A stretch of 64,000 bases of DNA, from assembly GCF_021018805.1 (NCBI RefSeq), contig NC_086258.1, positions 9,339,081 through 9,403,080 on the forward strand. Reading direction: 5' to 3'. Under the pieces are notes generated by a model, which had not been told where the DNA came from, ran no database searches, and worked only from the letters and a program-made list of their open reading frames with translations. Position numbers and translations under genes: made by a program. The first letter of the stretch is position 1, and each line of letters starts with the position of its first letter. Shown here one piece after another: positions 62,841-64,000 of this stretch. This DNA is from Prinia subflava. Taxonomy: Eukaryota; Chordata; Aves; Passeriformes; Cisticolidae.

Positions 62841-62900
62841 AGTGCCCCCCAGTACCTCCCAGTACCTCCCAGTGCCCCCCCAGTGCCCCCCCAGTGCCCC
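62841..62900. repeat. C-rich tandem repeat, 10/11-bp units
   Basis: About six units of agtgcccccc or agtacctccc lie in a row, and two of the later steps gain an extra C. On the - strand this is G-rich and might form quadruplex structures. Confidence 0.9.
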
Positions 62901-63860
62901 AGGGCAGACCCCCACACTGCCCCAGCCTCTCCCTGTTTTCCTGGCTTAGAGAAGATGGAGAACTGCCAGGACTCTTCCAAAGAAAGCTGCTCGTGAGGCA
63001 TCCTGCCTGATTTATTGATACATCGTTTTTTAAATTTTATCTCTATTGTGTTTCCATGGTGCTGAATTTTTACCTTTATAACTTTATCGTGTGGGTTCGC
63101 TGCGAGTGAACATTATTGGTGTGGGAGTCAGCTCCAGACACAAGACTTGCATCATTACTTTATGTTTAATAAAACAGGAGCTCCAGATTTTGCTGTCATT
63201 AACACTCTGCTCAGTTTTGTCCCCCTCCCTTTTTCTCTCTCCTTTCTCGTTTTTTTTCATGTTGCCCCAGGGCGTGTGGAATTCTACAGTTCCTGCATCT
63301 CAAAGGCATATGGTGCTGATGGGTTTGCACATATGCTTTAAAAGTATTATAATACCAAAAATATTCAAACATTGTAATAGAATATAAGATTATTTCCAGG
63401 TTCTAGGGTAATTGATAATGCCAAATTTGATAGGGAGGAAGAATTTACATGAGAGTCCCACCTCCCTCAGTCTGCAGTGAGATGATGGTGTTGGATTTTG
63501 GGCTTGTCAAATATATAAGAAAAGAGCCCAAATGACAGCAGATTTAATTGTGCTGTTTTGAATTGTGCCATCCTGTTTTAGCTGAAGTTGCCGTGGTTGT
63601 GATTAAGCCATTCCTCAAAAGGATTTGTTTTGTTTTCTTCTGCCTTCGTTCTTTGTGTCTTTATCATGTCTTCAGTCAGCTCTTGTGATTAGAGCGATTG
63701 TACTCCGGGCTTGGAGATGTCAGAGGCAAAACAGCAGAAACAAAGCAAGAAAAGCAACGCCCTTGCACTTGAAAAGTGAAATCCGTGCTCAGTGGGAGCT
63801 CTGTGTTCCCACTGGATCCCTGGGGGTGTCCCAGGCCAGGCTTGGGCTGCCTGGGACACC

Positions 63861-63944
63861 CTGGGACAGTGGGAGGTGTCCCTGCCATGGCAGGGGTGGC
63901 CCTGGGTGCTGTTTGAGGTCCTCCCAACCCAAACTGCCCTGTGT
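63861..63944 (+). mobile_element. CR1 LINE 3' end
   Basis: The sequence 'gggacagtgggaggtgtccctgccatggcaggggtggc' is followed by 'gctgtttgaggtcctcccaacccaaactg'. This matches a common avian CR1 tail (ccctgcccatggcagggg, then ttaaggtccctccaacccaaacc). It is short and truncated. Confidence 0.8.
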
Positions 63945-64000
63945 TCACCCCTTCTTCTTGCCAGGCTTGATGATTTCTGTGCCACATTGCTCTGTGGGCT

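Larger units (their letters stand above)
49931..64000 (+). other. DAB2IP intron 2, 5' part (continues past the window)
   Basis: This runs from the gtcagt donor to the window edge. I looked for the next expected exon (GFLSRRLKGS, then KRTKSQPKLD) in the supplied frames and did not find it, so it must lie further right. Contents are an ancient LINE tail (55437-55640), CR1 tails (61085-61297 and 63861-63944) and C-rich tandem units (62841-62900). A pyrimidine-rich stretch lies at 59290-59400. An AT-rich, non-repetitive stretch that might be conserved regulatory DNA lies at 53085-53280. No gene is recognised. Confidence 0.75.

Overview
This is vertebrate, almost certainly avian, genomic DNA. No bacterial-style gene packing is present. 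Coding sequence is a few tiny exons in about 64 kb. The interspersed repeats include four CR1 LINE 3' ends of the type typical of birds, and there are several GC-rich minisatellites of the kind common on small bird chromosomes. A songbird or related bird is plausible, but I cannot fix the species.

The only gene I can support is the 5' part of DAB2IP (AIP1, a RasGAP scaffold protein) on the + strand. Three coding exons can be read. Exon 1a (3449-3488) is a 13-codon alternative first exon encoding an acidic N-terminus that begins MEPDNPLDQD. Exon 1b (34909-35026) is a 39-codon alternative first exon encoding a very Arg-rich N-terminus (SYYYRLLRR, then RSRSRSR). It lies in a CpG-rich block that looks like a promoter island. 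Exon 2 (49827-49930) is the shared second exon, ending in TPFRVT. Exons 1a and 1b both end in phase 1 with a single G, and exon 2 opens with AG. Either join therefore makes the same Glu codon and continues in frame (E-S-P-P-E-R). The PH, C2, RasGAP and coiled-coil parts of the protein must lie beyond the right edge.

Layout: 1-2890 is 5' flank with no gene. 2898-2927 holds a possible TATA/GC-box element. 3449-3488 is exon 1a. 3489-34908 is a long first intron of the 1a transcript, holding five tandem-repeat arrays (16.0, 17.9, 24.6, 29.0 and 30.5 kb), two CR1 pieces and low-complexity tracts. 34375-35235 is the CpG-rich block around exon 1b. 35027-49826 is the intron from 1b to exon 2, with two GC-rich patches at 44.1 and 46.2 kb. 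49827-49930 is exon 2. 49931-64000 is the start of the next intron, with an ancient LINE fragment and two CR1 tails.

The many longer open frames are chance frames in GC-rich or stop-free repeat DNA and are not annotated as genes. All homology statements come from memory of protein families, not from a search.
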